NCBI RefSeq assembly: GCF_900168055.1
Contig: NZ_FUYS01000011.1
Span: forward strand, 62,001 to 126,000
DNA length: 64,000 nucleotides
From: Parapedobacter luteus
GTDB lineage: Bacteria > Bacteroidota > Bacteroidia > Sphingobacteriales > Sphingobacteriaceae
Direction: 5' to 3'
The stretch's first letter is position 1. Each line of letters starts with the position of its first letter. Positions 16,728 to 25,109 of this stretch are shown here, piece by piece. The notes beneath the pieces were generated by a model, which saw only the letters and a list, made by a program, of their open reading frames with translations, searched no databases and had not been told where the DNA came from. A program made the translations under genes and the position numbers.

Positions 16728-17573
16728 ATGAGCGAAGACATAAACAAATTAGAACGTATCGCATCCCAGGTCAGGCGAGACATCGTGCGGATGGTTCACG
16801 CCTGTCAATCCGGACACCCTGGCGGATCCCTGGGTTGTGCCGATTTTTTTGTAGCACTGTATTTCAGCGCGATGGAACGTAAAGCCGGATTTGATATTGA
16901 CGGTATCGGGGAGGATATTTTCTTCCTTTCCAATGGACATATCTCGCCCGTATTTTATAGCACTCTTGCCCGTGCTGGCTATTTTGATGTCAGTGAGTTG
17001 GCCACATTCCGCAAGATTAATTCCCGCCTCCAAGGCCACCCGACTACCCATGAAGGGCTGCCCGGTGTACGTGTCGCCTCGGGATCGCTTGGACAGGGCC
17101 TTTCCGTAGCCATCGGAGCGGCACGCGCAAAAAAGCTGAATGGTGATGACCATTTGGTATATGCCCTGATGGGCGACGGCGAGCAGCAGGAAGGCCAGAT
17201 CTGGGAGGCCGCAATGTATGCACCATACAACAAAATAGACAATCTCATAGCGACTATCGACTATAATGGGCAACAGATCGATGGCGCCACCGAAAATGTA
17301 TTATCTCTCGGCAACCTTAAAGCTAAGTGGGAGGCATTCGGCTGGGATGTCTTAGCGATGAACGGCAATGCTATGCAAGAGGTTGTAGCCGGTCTTGCCG
17401 AGGCAAAGTCGCGCACCGGAAAAGGTAAACCGATTCTAATACTGATGAAGACAGAGATGGGCTATGGCGTGGATTTCATGATGGGATCCCACAAATGGCA
17501 CGGGGTAGCCCCCAATGACGAGCAACTGGCCGCTGCGCTTTCCCAATTGGAAGAAACGTTAGGCGACTATTAA
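16728..17573 (+). CDS. transketolase, N-terminal subunit
   Basis: This 281-residue protein is the thiamine-diphosphate-binding half of a split transketolase, which moves two-carbon units between sugar phosphates in the pentose phosphate pathway. It holds HPGGSLGCADF (about 24-34), HLVYALMGDGEQQEGQIWEA (the ThDP/Mg motif GDG, about 140-159) and the conserved Asn of DYNGQQIDG (about 177-185). The C-terminal half is encoded by the next gene, 67 nt on. A TAACTTTA box at about 16693-16700 may be its -7 element. Confidence 0.93.
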   Translation: MSEDINKLERIASQVRRDIVRMVHACQSGHPGGSLGCADFFVALYFSAMERKAGFDIDGIGEDIFFLSNGHISPVFYSTLARAGYFDVSELATFRKINSRLQGHPTTHEGLPGVRVASGSLGQGLSVAIGAARAKKLNGDDHLVYALMGDGEQQEGQIWEAAMYAPYNKIDNLIATIDYNGQQIDGATENVLSLGNLKAKWEAFGWDVLAMNGNAMQEVVAGLAEAKSRTGKGKPILILMKTEMGYGVDFMMGSHKWHGVAPNDEQLAAALSQLEETLGDY

Positions 17574-17579
17574 TAATAC

Positions 17580-17625
17580 GACATCACCTATCAGGCGTCA
17601 GATAGGAAGCTGATAGCTGACAGCT
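17580..17625. repeat. short imperfect repeat in the transketolase gap
   Basis: The 67-nt gap between the two transketolase genes holds near-repeats of the form GTCAGATAG / CTGATAGCTGACAGCT, with AGCTG and CAGCT as possible 5-bp stem arms. The pattern resembles the small dispersed intergenic repeats of this order. It may be an mRNA-processing element, but this is weak. Confidence 0.3.
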
Positions 17626-17640
17626 CAAATCTCAACAATA

Positions 17641-18594
17641 ATGAAAAAATATACATACACCGATAAAAAAGACACACGCTCCGGATTCGGGGCTGGATTG
17701 TTAGAAGTAGGGCGAAAAAACGACAACGTGGTGGCACTGTGTGCTGATCTGGTTGGTTCCCTGAAGATGAACGACTTTATCAAGGAGTTTCCCGATCGCT
17801 TTTTTCAGGTAGGCATCGCTGAGGCCAACATGATGGGGATAGCTGCGGGACTGACCATTGGCGGAAAAATCCCTTATACAGGCACATTTGCTAACTTTTC
17901 CACGGGACGTGTTTACGACCAAATCCGGCAATCCATTGCTTATTCGGGAAAAAACGTAAAGATATGCGCGTCGCATGCGGGGCTTACCTTGGGCGAAGAC
18001 GGTGCGACTCATCAAATTCTGGAAGATATCGGTTTAATGAAGATGTTGCCGGGAATGACTGTCATCAACCCGTGTGATTATAATCAAACCAAAGCCGCTA
18101 CCATTGCTATCGCTGACCATGATGGACCGGTATACCTACGTTTCGGCCGGCCCGTAGTCCCAATTTTTACCGATGCCGACCAAAAATTTGAAATTGGCAA
18201 GGCGTGGATGGTCAATGAAGGCAGTGATGTCAGTATCTTTGCGACGGGCCATTTGGTATGGGAAGCCATCCAAGCAGGCGAGCAATTGGCCGAATTGGGC
18301 ATCAATGCCGAAATCATCAACATACACACCATTAAACCACTGGATGAGGAAGCCATCTTGAAATCGGTGACCAAAACGGGTTGTGTTGTCACTGCGGAAG
18401 AGCATAACCGGCTCGGAGGCCTCGGCGACAGTGTCGCACAGGTTTTGGTCAAAAACCGTCCAACACCACAGGAATATGTAGCGGTGGATGACAGTTTCGG
18501 AGAGAGCGGCACACCAGCGCAGCTTATGGACAAATATGGATTAAACGCTGCTAATATCGTGGCAGCTGCCCAACGGGTGATCAAACGGAAGTAA
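17641..18594 (+). CDS. transketolase, C-terminal subunit
   Basis: This 317-residue protein carries the pyrimidine-binding and C-terminal domains of split transketolase. Markers are DLVGSLKMNDF (about 37-47), the invariant Glu in VGIAEANMMGIAAGL (about 57-71), the loop SHAGLTLGEDGATHQ (about 111-125) and TAEEHNRLGGLGD (about 250-262). It must pair with the N-terminal subunit to make the active site, since each half supplies part of it. An ECF sigma gene starts 27 nt after its stop, which may mean read-through. Confidence 0.93.
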   Translation: MKKYTYTDKKDTRSGFGAGLLEVGRKNDNVVALCADLVGSLKMNDFIKEFPDRFFQVGIAEANMMGIAAGLTIGGKIPYTGTFANFSTGRVYDQIRQSIAYSGKNVKICASHAGLTLGEDGATHQILEDIGLMKMLPGMTVINPCDYNQTKAATIAIADHDGPVYLRFGRPVVPIFTDADQKFEIGKAWMVNEGSDVSIFATGHLVWEAIQAGEQLAELGINAEIINIHTIKPLDEEAILKSVTKTGCVVTAEEHNRLGGLGDSVAQVLVKNRPTPQEYVAVDDSFGESGTPAQLMDKYGLNAANIVAAAQRVIKRK

Positions 18595-18621
18595 AAGCAA
18601 GCAGCGAGGCAAGGCCAGTGG

Positions 18622-19170
18622 ATGATGGAAGACGCCCAGATATTGGAGAAATTTGCAGATAAGCGTACACGGGACGATGCATTTGCATTATTGCTAAAAA
18701 AATATCAACAGAAAATCTATTGGCATGTACGGCGTTTGGTCATTGATCACGACGACGCGGATGATCTGGTACAGGACATATTTATAAAGGTGTGGAAAAA
18801 TCTGGAGAATTTCAGGGAAGATGCGCAGCTTTATACTTGGCTTTACCGTATTGCGACCAATGAATGCATCACGTTTCTGAATAAGAAAAAACAACGGCAG
18901 AACGTTTCGTTGGATGACGAAAGTTCTGCCTACCTTACGGATTCACTCACGGAAACTGCTTATTTCAATGGCACCCAAGCGCAACTAAAACTGCAGCAAG
19001 CGTTATTGACATTGCCAGACAAGCAGCGTATGGTATTCAACATGAAATATTTCGATGATCTAAAGTATGAGGAAATGTCAGACATCCTCGGCACAAGCGT
19101 TGGCGCGTTGAAGGCATCTTACCATTTGGCAGTAAAGAAGATCGCACAATTTTTTGAGGCAAACGATTAA
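18622..19170 (+). CDS. ECF-type RNA polymerase sigma factor
   Basis: This 182-residue sigma factor has region 2 (DDADDLVQDIFIKVWKNLEN, then LYTWLYRIATNECITFLNKK) and region 4 with the HTH YEEMSDILGTSVGALKASYH. It heads a three-gene set: sigma, a membrane protein with repeats, and a small exported protein, with gaps of 33 and 2 nt. That order is typical of Bacteroidota ECF operons in which gene two is the anti-sigma factor. ATG ATG at the start leaves a one-codon uncertainty. Confidence 0.9.
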   Translation: MMEDAQILEKFADKRTRDDAFALLLKKYQQKIYWHVRRLVIDHDDADDLVQDIFIKVWKNLENFREDAQLYTWLYRIATNECITFLNKKKQRQNVSLDDESSAYLTDSLTETAYFNGTQAQLKLQQALLTLPDKQRMVFNMKYFDDLKYEEMSDILGTSVGALKASYHLAVKKIAQFFEAND

Positions 19171-19203
19171 ACCTTTAGGTAACAAAAACATCTAAGGAAT
19201 ACC

Positions 19204-19905
19204 ATGAAGGATAAACACACATATAATCATGTGGGCGCATCGGGCACACTCCCTGAAGCCTTGCGTGTGAATCCATACGTCCTGCCGGAAGGTTATTTCG
19301 AAGATTTGCAACAACGCATACTGTACCGGTGCCGCCATATAGACGATCCGCAACCCGGATTTGTGGTGCCCGAAGGTTATTTCGAGCAACTCGGAGATAG
19401 CATGATGGCCAAATTTGCCGAGCAAAAGCTGAAGGACATGGTCGACGAAGCCGGGTTTTCGGCGCCACCGGCGTATTTTGCCGATCTGACAGAACGGTTG
19501 TTGGCGGCACAAAAGCTCAGCAAACAGACCAGGGAAACAGGCTTTACGGTTCCCACTGCTTATTTTGATACCCTGCAAGACCGCATCACCAACCGGGTTC
19601 TCGGACGGGAAATGGCCCCTGTTAGGAAAATCAACAGGCCACGGTGGATGGTGTATGCCGCGGCAGCTTGTTTTGCTGTAATAATAAGTGTCGCGGGTCT
19701 ACTCAGATTAACTGATGATAGTCGGCCGAATGCCGGTCCATTGGCATCAGTATCTGATCAGGAAATCCTCAACTACCTCGAACTTTATGGTACAGCAGAC
19801 GACGTAGTCTATATTTCCGAACATTTAGATGATTTCGACAAAGGCTACATTGGTGAAGGACTCAGTGAAGAAGATATAGAAGCATACCTTAATCATACGC
19901 TGTAG
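19204..19905 (+). CDS. probable membrane anti-sigma factor with four YF repeats
   Basis: This 233-residue protein has one membrane helix (about 149-167). The cytoplasmic part is built from four repeats of about 20 residues at 23-42, 51-70, 83-102 and 112-131, each of the form F-x-V/A-P-x-x-Y-F-x-x-L-x-x-R (for example FVVPEGYFEQL and FTVPTAYFDTL). The outside part is short and acidic, ending LSEEDIEAYLNHTL. Place and topology fit an anti-sigma factor for the sigma factor encoded 33 nt upstream; it lacks a recognisable zinc anti-sigma motif. That the repeats bind sigma is inference. Confidence 0.65.
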   Translation: MKDKHTYNHVGASGTLPEALRVNPYVLPEGYFEDLQQRILYRCRHIDDPQPGFVVPEGYFEQLGDSMMAKFAEQKLKDMVDEAGFSAPPAYFADLTERLLAAQKLSKQTRETGFTVPTAYFDTLQDRITNRVLGREMAPVRKINRPRWMVYAAAACFAVIISVAGLLRLTDDSRPNAGPLASVSDQEILNYLELYGTADDVVYISEHLDDFDKGYIGEGLSEEDIEAYLNHTL

Positions 19906-19907
19906 AG

Positions 19908-20381
19908 ATGACCGTAATAAAACAATTGAATCTTATCGCAATTACGCTGTTGCTTTCCGTTACCAGCCTAACAGCACAGGAAAGCAGGGCACAGCGATTT
20001 GAACGAATTGAAGCGGAAAAAATAGCCTTCATTACGAAAGAACTCAACCTTACGCCCCAAGAAGCTCAAAAATTTTTCCCGGTGTATAACCAGTATTACA
20101 AGGAAATATCTACACTGAAGCATGAGCGGCGGGGCGGAAGCTTGAAAGGGCAGCAGAACCTACAAAGCCAACGATTGCCAGGCAACACCCTCAATCCCAA
20201 CAATCACGATGTCCTGGCATTTGATGCCAAGGAGCTAGAGTTAAAAAAAATCTACCGGAAACGTTTTGCCAGCGTTGTTGGGGAGGCCCGCGCTTCACGA
20301 TTTTTCGAGGTTGAAGAAGAGTTTCGCAACTACCTGCTCCGCGAGTTGCAATACCGGCGCCGCGATAAAGAACACGAGTAA
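19908..20381 (+). CDS. exported LTxxQ-like small protein of the ECF operon
   Basis: This 157-residue protein has a signal peptide (hydrophobic 8-22, cleavage likely after SLTAQ) and a helical mature part with ITKELNLTPQEAQKFFPVYN (about 40-59), which recalls the LTxxQ repeats of CpxP/Spy-type periplasmic sensors. The C-terminus is highly basic and charged. It starts 2 nt after the anti-sigma gene stop, so translation is probably coupled. A role as periplasmic signal or chaperone for the sigma module is an inference from position and helix pattern. Confidence 0.6.
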   Translation: MTVIKQLNLIAITLLLSVTSLTAQESRAQRFERIEAEKIAFITKELNLTPQEAQKFFPVYNQYYKEISTLKHERRGGSLKGQQNLQSQRLPGNTLNPNNHDVLAFDAKELELKKIYRKRFASVVGEARASRFFEVEEEFRNYLLRELQYRRRDKEHE

Positions 20382-20395
20382 ACCCCACCGGATGC

Positions 20396-21586
20396 ATGCT
20401 TACTAATCGGCAGCTTTTTTTATTGAATACCGCGCAGACCTCCCACTCTCCAAGGCTTATTGAGATCGAACGGGCAGAAGGGGTTTACCTATATGGGCCC
20501 AATGGTGAGAAATACATCGATTTGGTGTCTGGCTTTGCGGTAAGCAATATCGGGCATCGGCATCCTAAAGTACTCGAAGCAATCACCCATCAGCTCAACA
20601 AATACTTGCATGTAACCGTATATGGCGAGTTTGTACAGGCTCCCCAGGTTGCACTGGCCACCAAACTGTTATCCGTGCTTCCCGATCGGTTCGACACCGT
20701 GTATTTTACCAACTCCGGAGCTGAGGCTACAGAAGGTGCCATGAAAATAGCGAAGAAGTTTACCCGACGCCGTGAAATCTTTGCCGCCCACAAGGCATAC
20801 CACGGCAGTACACAAGGTGCCTTAAGCCTCATGGGTAACACCGAGTACCATAGGGCATATGCTCCCCTCTTGCCAGAAATCAAGTTTATTCATTATAACG
20901 CACCTGCGGATCTCCATCAGATTACTACCGACACGGCTGCAGTAATTTTGGAAGCCATACAAGGCGAAGCGGGTATACGCGTGCCCGATGCAGACTATAT
21001 GCGCTCGGTACGCAAACGTTGTGATGACGTGGGCGCGCTGCTTATTTTTGATGAAATACAAACCGGCTTCGGCCGTACGGGAAAGCTTTTTGCCTTTGAG
21101 CATTATGGTATCGAGCCGGACATCATCCTGCTCGCCAAAGGTATGGGGGGTGGCATGCCAATCGGCGCGTTTGTGGCAAACAGGTCCGTAATGGACGTCA
21201 TTAAAGACAACCCTATTTTGGGACACATTACCACATTCGGCGGGCATCCAGTAAGCTGTGCTGCGGCGTTAGCATCGCTTCAGGTCATATTGGATGAACG
21301 TCTGATTGGACATGTTGACCGCAAAGCCCAATTATTCCGCCAATATCTCCAACATCCTGCTATTCATGAAATACGGGGTAAAGGGCTAATGCTCTGTCTG
21401 CAGCTAAACACATTCGCTCAGGTAGAACAAATCAGCAACTACTGTGCGGCACAGGGCGTCATTATCGACTGGTTCCTTCATTGCGAAACCGCGCTACGCA
21501 TTGCACCTCCGCTCACCATCAGCGAAGACGAAATTAGAACGGCCTGCGACGTCATTCTCGACGCACTTTCAAAGCTGGATGGTTAG
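20396..21586 (+). CDS. class III aminotransferase (PLP), acetylornithine-type
   Basis: This 396-residue PLP enzyme shows the class III signature LIFDEIQTGFGRTGKLFAFE (about 216-235) with the PLP-contacting Asp219, and the Schiff-base lysine Lys248 in LLAKGMGGGMP. The phosphate-binding block is NSGAEATEGAMKIA (about 106-119). It groups by eye with acetylornithine/succinylornithine/4-aminobutyrate aminotransferases; the substrate is not clear since no arginine genes are near. It lies 14 nt after the ECF module and may share its transcript. Confidence 0.88.
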   Translation: MLTNRQLFLLNTAQTSHSPRLIEIERAEGVYLYGPNGEKYIDLVSGFAVSNIGHRHPKVLEAITHQLNKYLHVTVYGEFVQAPQVALATKLLSVLPDRFDTVYFTNSGAEATEGAMKIAKKFTRRREIFAAHKAYHGSTQGALSLMGNTEYHRAYAPLLPEIKFIHYNAPADLHQITTDTAAVILEAIQGEAGIRVPDADYMRSVRKRCDDVGALLIFDEIQTGFGRTGKLFAFEHYGIEPDIILLAKGMGGGMPIGAFVANRSVMDVIKDNPILGHITTFGGHPVSCAAALASLQVILDERLIGHVDRKAQLFRQYLQHPAIHEIRGKGLMLCLQLNTFAQVEQISNYCAAQGVIIDWFLHCETALRIAPPLTISEDEIRTACDVILDALSKLDG

Positions 21587-21596
21587 CGGCCCGCGG

Positions 21597-22346
21597 CTAC
21601 TTCATCTTCAAACGCGCTAAAAATTCATCCTTCCTGCGCGACGATACTTCAAGTGTCACGCCATTTGCTAGCACCACAGCTCCCCCCTTCCCCCTGACAT
21701 ATTTAACTACGTAATCTAAATTGATCAAGTGTGAATGGTGTATGCGAAAAAAATGATATCCCCCAAGTAATTCTTCAAAATGCTTCAATGTTTTCGAAAC
21801 GGTATACTTCTGCCCTGATACGGTGAAGATGTGCGTATAATTGACATCAGACCGGCAATGTACTACCTCCGACACGTCTACGAACTCATAGCCATCGGCC
21901 GTTGGCAATCCCATTTTTTTTGGTTTATCAGCGCCGGACAAATTATCCAATAACGCCGCAACGCGCACTGACAATTGTTGCTGTTCGTTCCGCTGGAAGA
22001 CCCTGTTCATTGCATTGGCAAAATCCCCTACGGCAATGGGTTTCAGCAAGTAGTCCAAAGCAGCAAAGCGGAAAGCCTGAACCGCATATTGATCATAGGC
22101 TGTAGTGAATATCAAGTTAAAGGCAACAGCTCCTAAGGCGTTCAACACGTCAAACGCTGTTCCACTTTCGCCAAGCTGCACATCCATAAAAACGATATCG
22201 GGCTGCCGAGTGCCAATGCCCATTACGGCCTCGTCAACGGTCGCAAAGGTACCAACAAGGCGTACACTATCCTGGTAAGGGAGCAGCAAACGGCGTAAAC
22301 TGGCTACGCAATGTTCCTCATCGTCAATAATTACAGCATCCATCAT
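21597..22346 (-). CDS. LytTR-family response regulator
   Basis: This 249-residue regulator has a receiver domain (1-125) with acidic pair DDE (8-10), phosphoacceptor Asp55 in IVFMD and the conserved lysine in YLLKPI, followed by a LytTR DNA-binding domain (about 150-248; VHCRSDVNYTHIFTVSGQKY, HSHLINLDYVVKYVRGKGG). The kinase gene ends 4 nt upstream, so the pair is an operon. The ATG at 22346 is chosen since the in-frame codon at 22361 lies inside the kinase gene. Targets are unknown. Confidence 0.92.
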   Translation of the reverse strand: MMDAVIIDDEEHCVASLRRLLLPYQDSVRLVGTFATVDEAVMGIGTRQPDIVFMDVQLGESGTAFDVLNALGAVAFNLIFTTAYDQYAVQAFRFAALDYLLKPIAVGDFANAMNRVFQRNEQQQLSVRVAALLDNLSGADKPKKMGLPTADGYEFVDVSEVVHCRSDVNYTHIFTVSGQKYTVSKTLKHFEELLGGYHFFRIHHSHLINLDYVVKYVRGKGGAVVLANGVTLEVSSRRKDEFLARLKMK

Positions 22347-22350
22347 GGTC

Positions 22351-24138
22351 TCAAAAAGCAAGTTGCAGCGGCAGTCGCACTTCCGTAAAGACTCCCCCTC
22401 CTTCCGTTTTGTCTATGATATCCAGGCGTCCTTGCACGTTTTTCTGCTTATTCAGTATCGCCAACCGCGCCTCGGTAAGCCGGAGCCCAAATGAACGCTT
22501 AGAAGCTTTGGCAACATCTTCCGTTCTCCTTCCTACCCCATCATCGTCTACACTACATATCAGCGTTTCTCCTGCCTTCCGAAAAGCGATGTGAATGTGC
22601 CCTTTCCCTTCCTTCCTGGCCATCCCATGCCAAATGCTGTTTTCAATCAAGGGTTGTAACAGCATGGGGGGTACTAAGGTATTGTCTATATCAATGGCCT
22701 CATCGACGTCAATACGGTAACTAAACTTATCCGATAAGCGCTTGGCTTCCACTTTCAGGTAAAGCTCCATGAACAATAAGTCAGCGGCCAACGAAATCTC
22801 CTTCCGGTCAGAATTTTCCAGCGTTTGGCGCATCAACTGAGCAAATTGGGTAAGGTATTCCTGAGCTGATTCAATATCGCTCTTGGCGATATAATCGCTG
22901 ATAGAATTCAACGAATTAAAAATAAAATGGGGATTTAGCTGGGCGCGCAATGCCTTTAATTCAGTATCGGCCACCAACGCTTTAAATTCGGCATCTTGTT
23001 TTTGGACGACAATGTCACGCCTGCGTTTGTACAATATAAAACCCAATATCCCAATCACCAGCAACACGCCTCCACCCAATAAACTCGCATTTCTTATGGT
23101 CGTTTGCCGTCGAATCTCTGCTTGCGCCAGAGCTTTCTGCTTCTCGAAATCATACTGTAGCTGCCTGCGGTTGATTTCCACGCGGCGGTTTTGGCTGGTG
23201 AGGCTGTCCTGAAAAGCATCGTAGCGCTTATAAGCTTCCAACGCATCTTTATAGCGATGCTGTGCGGCATATACATCCGCCAACGTAGCCCAAGCAGCCT
23301 TTTGGACAGTGGCATTGTTCAAGGCGCCGTCCATCTTCAGCGCATCCGATGCGAAACGCTCGGCATGCACCAGATCATGCCCCGCCAAGTAAACCATAGC
23401 GGCATTGATGTACGCTGTTGTACGGACAAAACCAATTTGATGCTGTTCGATAAGCGCTAAACTTTCTTCTATAGCTTCCTGAGCAGCATGCGTTTCGCCC
23501 AAATGCACATACACTAATGATAGACTGCACAACCCATTGGCAAGAAAAACCCAATTGGATGTCTCTCGAGCTAAACTGATGGCCCGCTTTAGATAATATG
23601 CAGCAGAATCATTTTGCTGAAGGTTCCCATAGATATTACCAATATTGGCAGTGGCTGCAAGTTCCATATCATTCTGAAAAGCCAATACCCGACGAAAATA
23701 ATTCAAAGCTTTCCCGTACTCCTCCTGTTCGTAATAAATGTTACCAATGTTTCCAATGATGCCTGCCTGATAGGACGCCAATACGTCTTCACTTTCGGCC
23801 AGCTGCATCGCCTGTTGATAATACTCCAATGCTCGGTACGGATCTCCCAGCGCATATTGATACACCAAGCCCAGTCGTTCATAAGCGAGTAGCGTACCTC
23901 TTGCGTAACGGATAGCGCCCGCTATTTCTAATGTTTCGTTGGCAAAAGCCAGCAGTATCGTATCCGTTGGGTTGGCCAATAGGCGCTGCCTGAGGTAATC
24001 GTTGCGGAGGTCTACTAATGCGGTGTCTATTACGTCTCGGCGCGCAAGGTCCGCATGAAGCGAATCCAACGGCCGCTGAATGTATCCTTCCATCGAACCA
24101 ATACTACATATTACGACGAGGGATAGGAGACCTTTCAT
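22351..24138 (-). CDS. TPR-containing LytS-type sensor histidine kinase
   Basis: This 595-residue kinase has a short N-terminal signal, six or more TPR-like helical repeats (about 70-320; GNIGNIYYEQEEYGKALNYF), a coiled segment, one membrane helix (352-370) and a His_kinase domain with the phosphorylated His404 in LNPHFIFNS. The ATPase part has ENSIWHGM (N box) and DDDGVGRR. The TPR region lies outside the cytoplasm and should sense a protein or peptide ligand. It is transcribed with the LytTR gene. Its promoter box ends 6 nt before the ATG, so the message may be leaderless; Met16 is an alternative start. Confidence 0.92.
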   Translation of the reverse strand: MKGLLSLVVICSIGSMEGYIQRPLDSLHADLARRDVIDTALVDLRNDYLRQRLLANPTDTILLAFANETLEIAGAIRYARGTLLAYERLGLVYQYALGDPYRALEYYQQAMQLAESEDVLASYQAGIIGNIGNIYYEQEEYGKALNYFRRVLAFQNDMELAATANIGNIYGNLQQNDSAAYYLKRAISLARETSNWVFLANGLCSLSLVYVHLGETHAAQEAIEESLALIEQHQIGFVRTTAYINAAMVYLAGHDLVHAERFASDALKMDGALNNATVQKAAWATLADVYAAQHRYKDALEAYKRYDAFQDSLTSQNRRVEINRRQLQYDFEKQKALAQAEIRRQTTIRNASLLGGGVLLVIGILGFILYKRRRDIVVQKQDAEFKALVADTELKALRAQLNPHFIFNSLNSISDYIAKSDIESAQEYLTQFAQLMRQTLENSDRKEISLAADLLFMELYLKVEAKRLSDKFSYRIDVDEAIDIDNTLVPPMLLQPLIENSIWHGMARKEGKGHIHIAFRKAGETLICSVDDDGVGRRTEDVAKASKRSFGLRLTEARLAILNKQKNVQGRLDIIDKTEGGGVFTEVRLPLQLAF

Positions 24139-24143
24139 AGAAT

Positions 24144-24174
24144 CAAACTTAGGTAAATTTTGTACTTAATGCAA
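24144..24174 (-). promoter_or_regulatory. promoter TTTG-N20-TAAGTTTG for the kinase-regulator operon
   Basis: On the minus strand a TTTG (24172-24175 on plus) is followed after 20 nt by an exact TAnnTTTG (24144-24151). The last G is 6 nt before the kinase ATG at 24138, so transcription would start at or very near the start codon. Confidence 0.7.
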
Positions 24175-24360
24175 AATAATTAATTTGTATGCAAGAAAAA
24201 TTAATTCACCCCTTCGCTGTCCTCCACAAGCACCTATTGAGTTAGAAATTTACGGTTAATAAATCACTTGGCACAAGAAATCAATAAAAAGCGGCAGAAA
24301 ATCAGTAGCACTTCGACCATGAAGTATCAAGCTGTATTTTTAGAAAAACTTTTGATAATC

Positions 24361-25047
24361 ATGGAATCATACGACAACACCACGGTACCCGACCCCAAAC
24401 TGATGGACAAAGACAACCTGAAATCCTTTTATAAGGAACAATTGCCCTCGCTGCTAAAAACCGTATTTCTAAACCCAATTTCCGGTACGTTCGAACTGTT
24501 TAAAAACCCACAAAAAGGCGCCTACAACAACTCAATCCTACTGTTATTGAGCACGATGGCTCTCTATCTTGTCGTACCTTATCTACTGGCCGGTAAGTAT
24601 ATAAGAGAAGTGCTTTCCCTCGGCGTGCTGCTAAAAATCTCCATCTCTTCAGGCGTATTCATACTGGTGATTTCGGCCCTCGCCTTTGGGATAAAATCAA
24701 TCAGCGGAAAGCCCATCTTTAAAAACGAATTGCTTGTGGGTGCATTATGTGGCATCGGATTGGTTTTGGTACTTGTGTCCTTTGTTTTTGTGCGCGTTTT
24801 TTCGGGTAATATCGACCTATTTGACATGATGGATCCGAGTCGCTTACTTTCAAAACTCCGCCTCTTACTGGTATTCACGCTATATATTTTCTTGTTCATG
24901 GTTAACATCTTCCAGCAATCCCTTAAAGCCAGCGGCACGAAGGATGCCATCAGTTGGTATATTTCGCCATTGGCTATCCTTTTGGCGTTTTACGTGTGGG
25001 GGAAAATTACCACGGCATTTTTGAAGCCGGATATGTCGCCCTTCTAG
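24361..25047 (+). CDS. multi-pass membrane protein, Yip1-like
   Basis: This 228-residue protein has a polar N-terminal segment (about 1-35) and five hydrophobic helices (about 55-75, 85-105, 117-137, 155-175, 190-215). The segment SLLKTVFLNPISGTFELFKN (about 30-49) before the helices resembles Yip1-domain proteins of Bacteroidota. Function unknown. ATGs at 24319 and a TTG at 24268 are in frame; the 24361 start gives the polar N-terminus expected. It is followed by a lipoprotein gene 62 nt later. Confidence 0.6.
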   Translation: MESYDNTTVPDPKLMDKDNLKSFYKEQLPSLLKTVFLNPISGTFELFKNPQKGAYNNSILLLLSTMALYLVVPYLLAGKYIREVLSLGVLLKISISSGVFILVISALAFGIKSISGKPIFKNELLVGALCGIGLVLVLVSFVFVRVFSGNIDLFDMMDPSRLLSKLRLLLVFTLYIFLFMVNIFQQSLKASGTKDAISWYISPLAILLAFYVWGKITTAFLKPDMSPF

Positions 25048-25109
25048 TCCGAACAGCATATCTATGTTACCGGAATCATAAATCATTACGCTTAAAAAAG
25101 AGAATACCC

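Noticed and set aside
21583-21600. GC-rich dyad between the aminotransferase and LytTR genes as a bidirectional terminator
   Set aside because: The arms pair over only four bases and no T-run follows.
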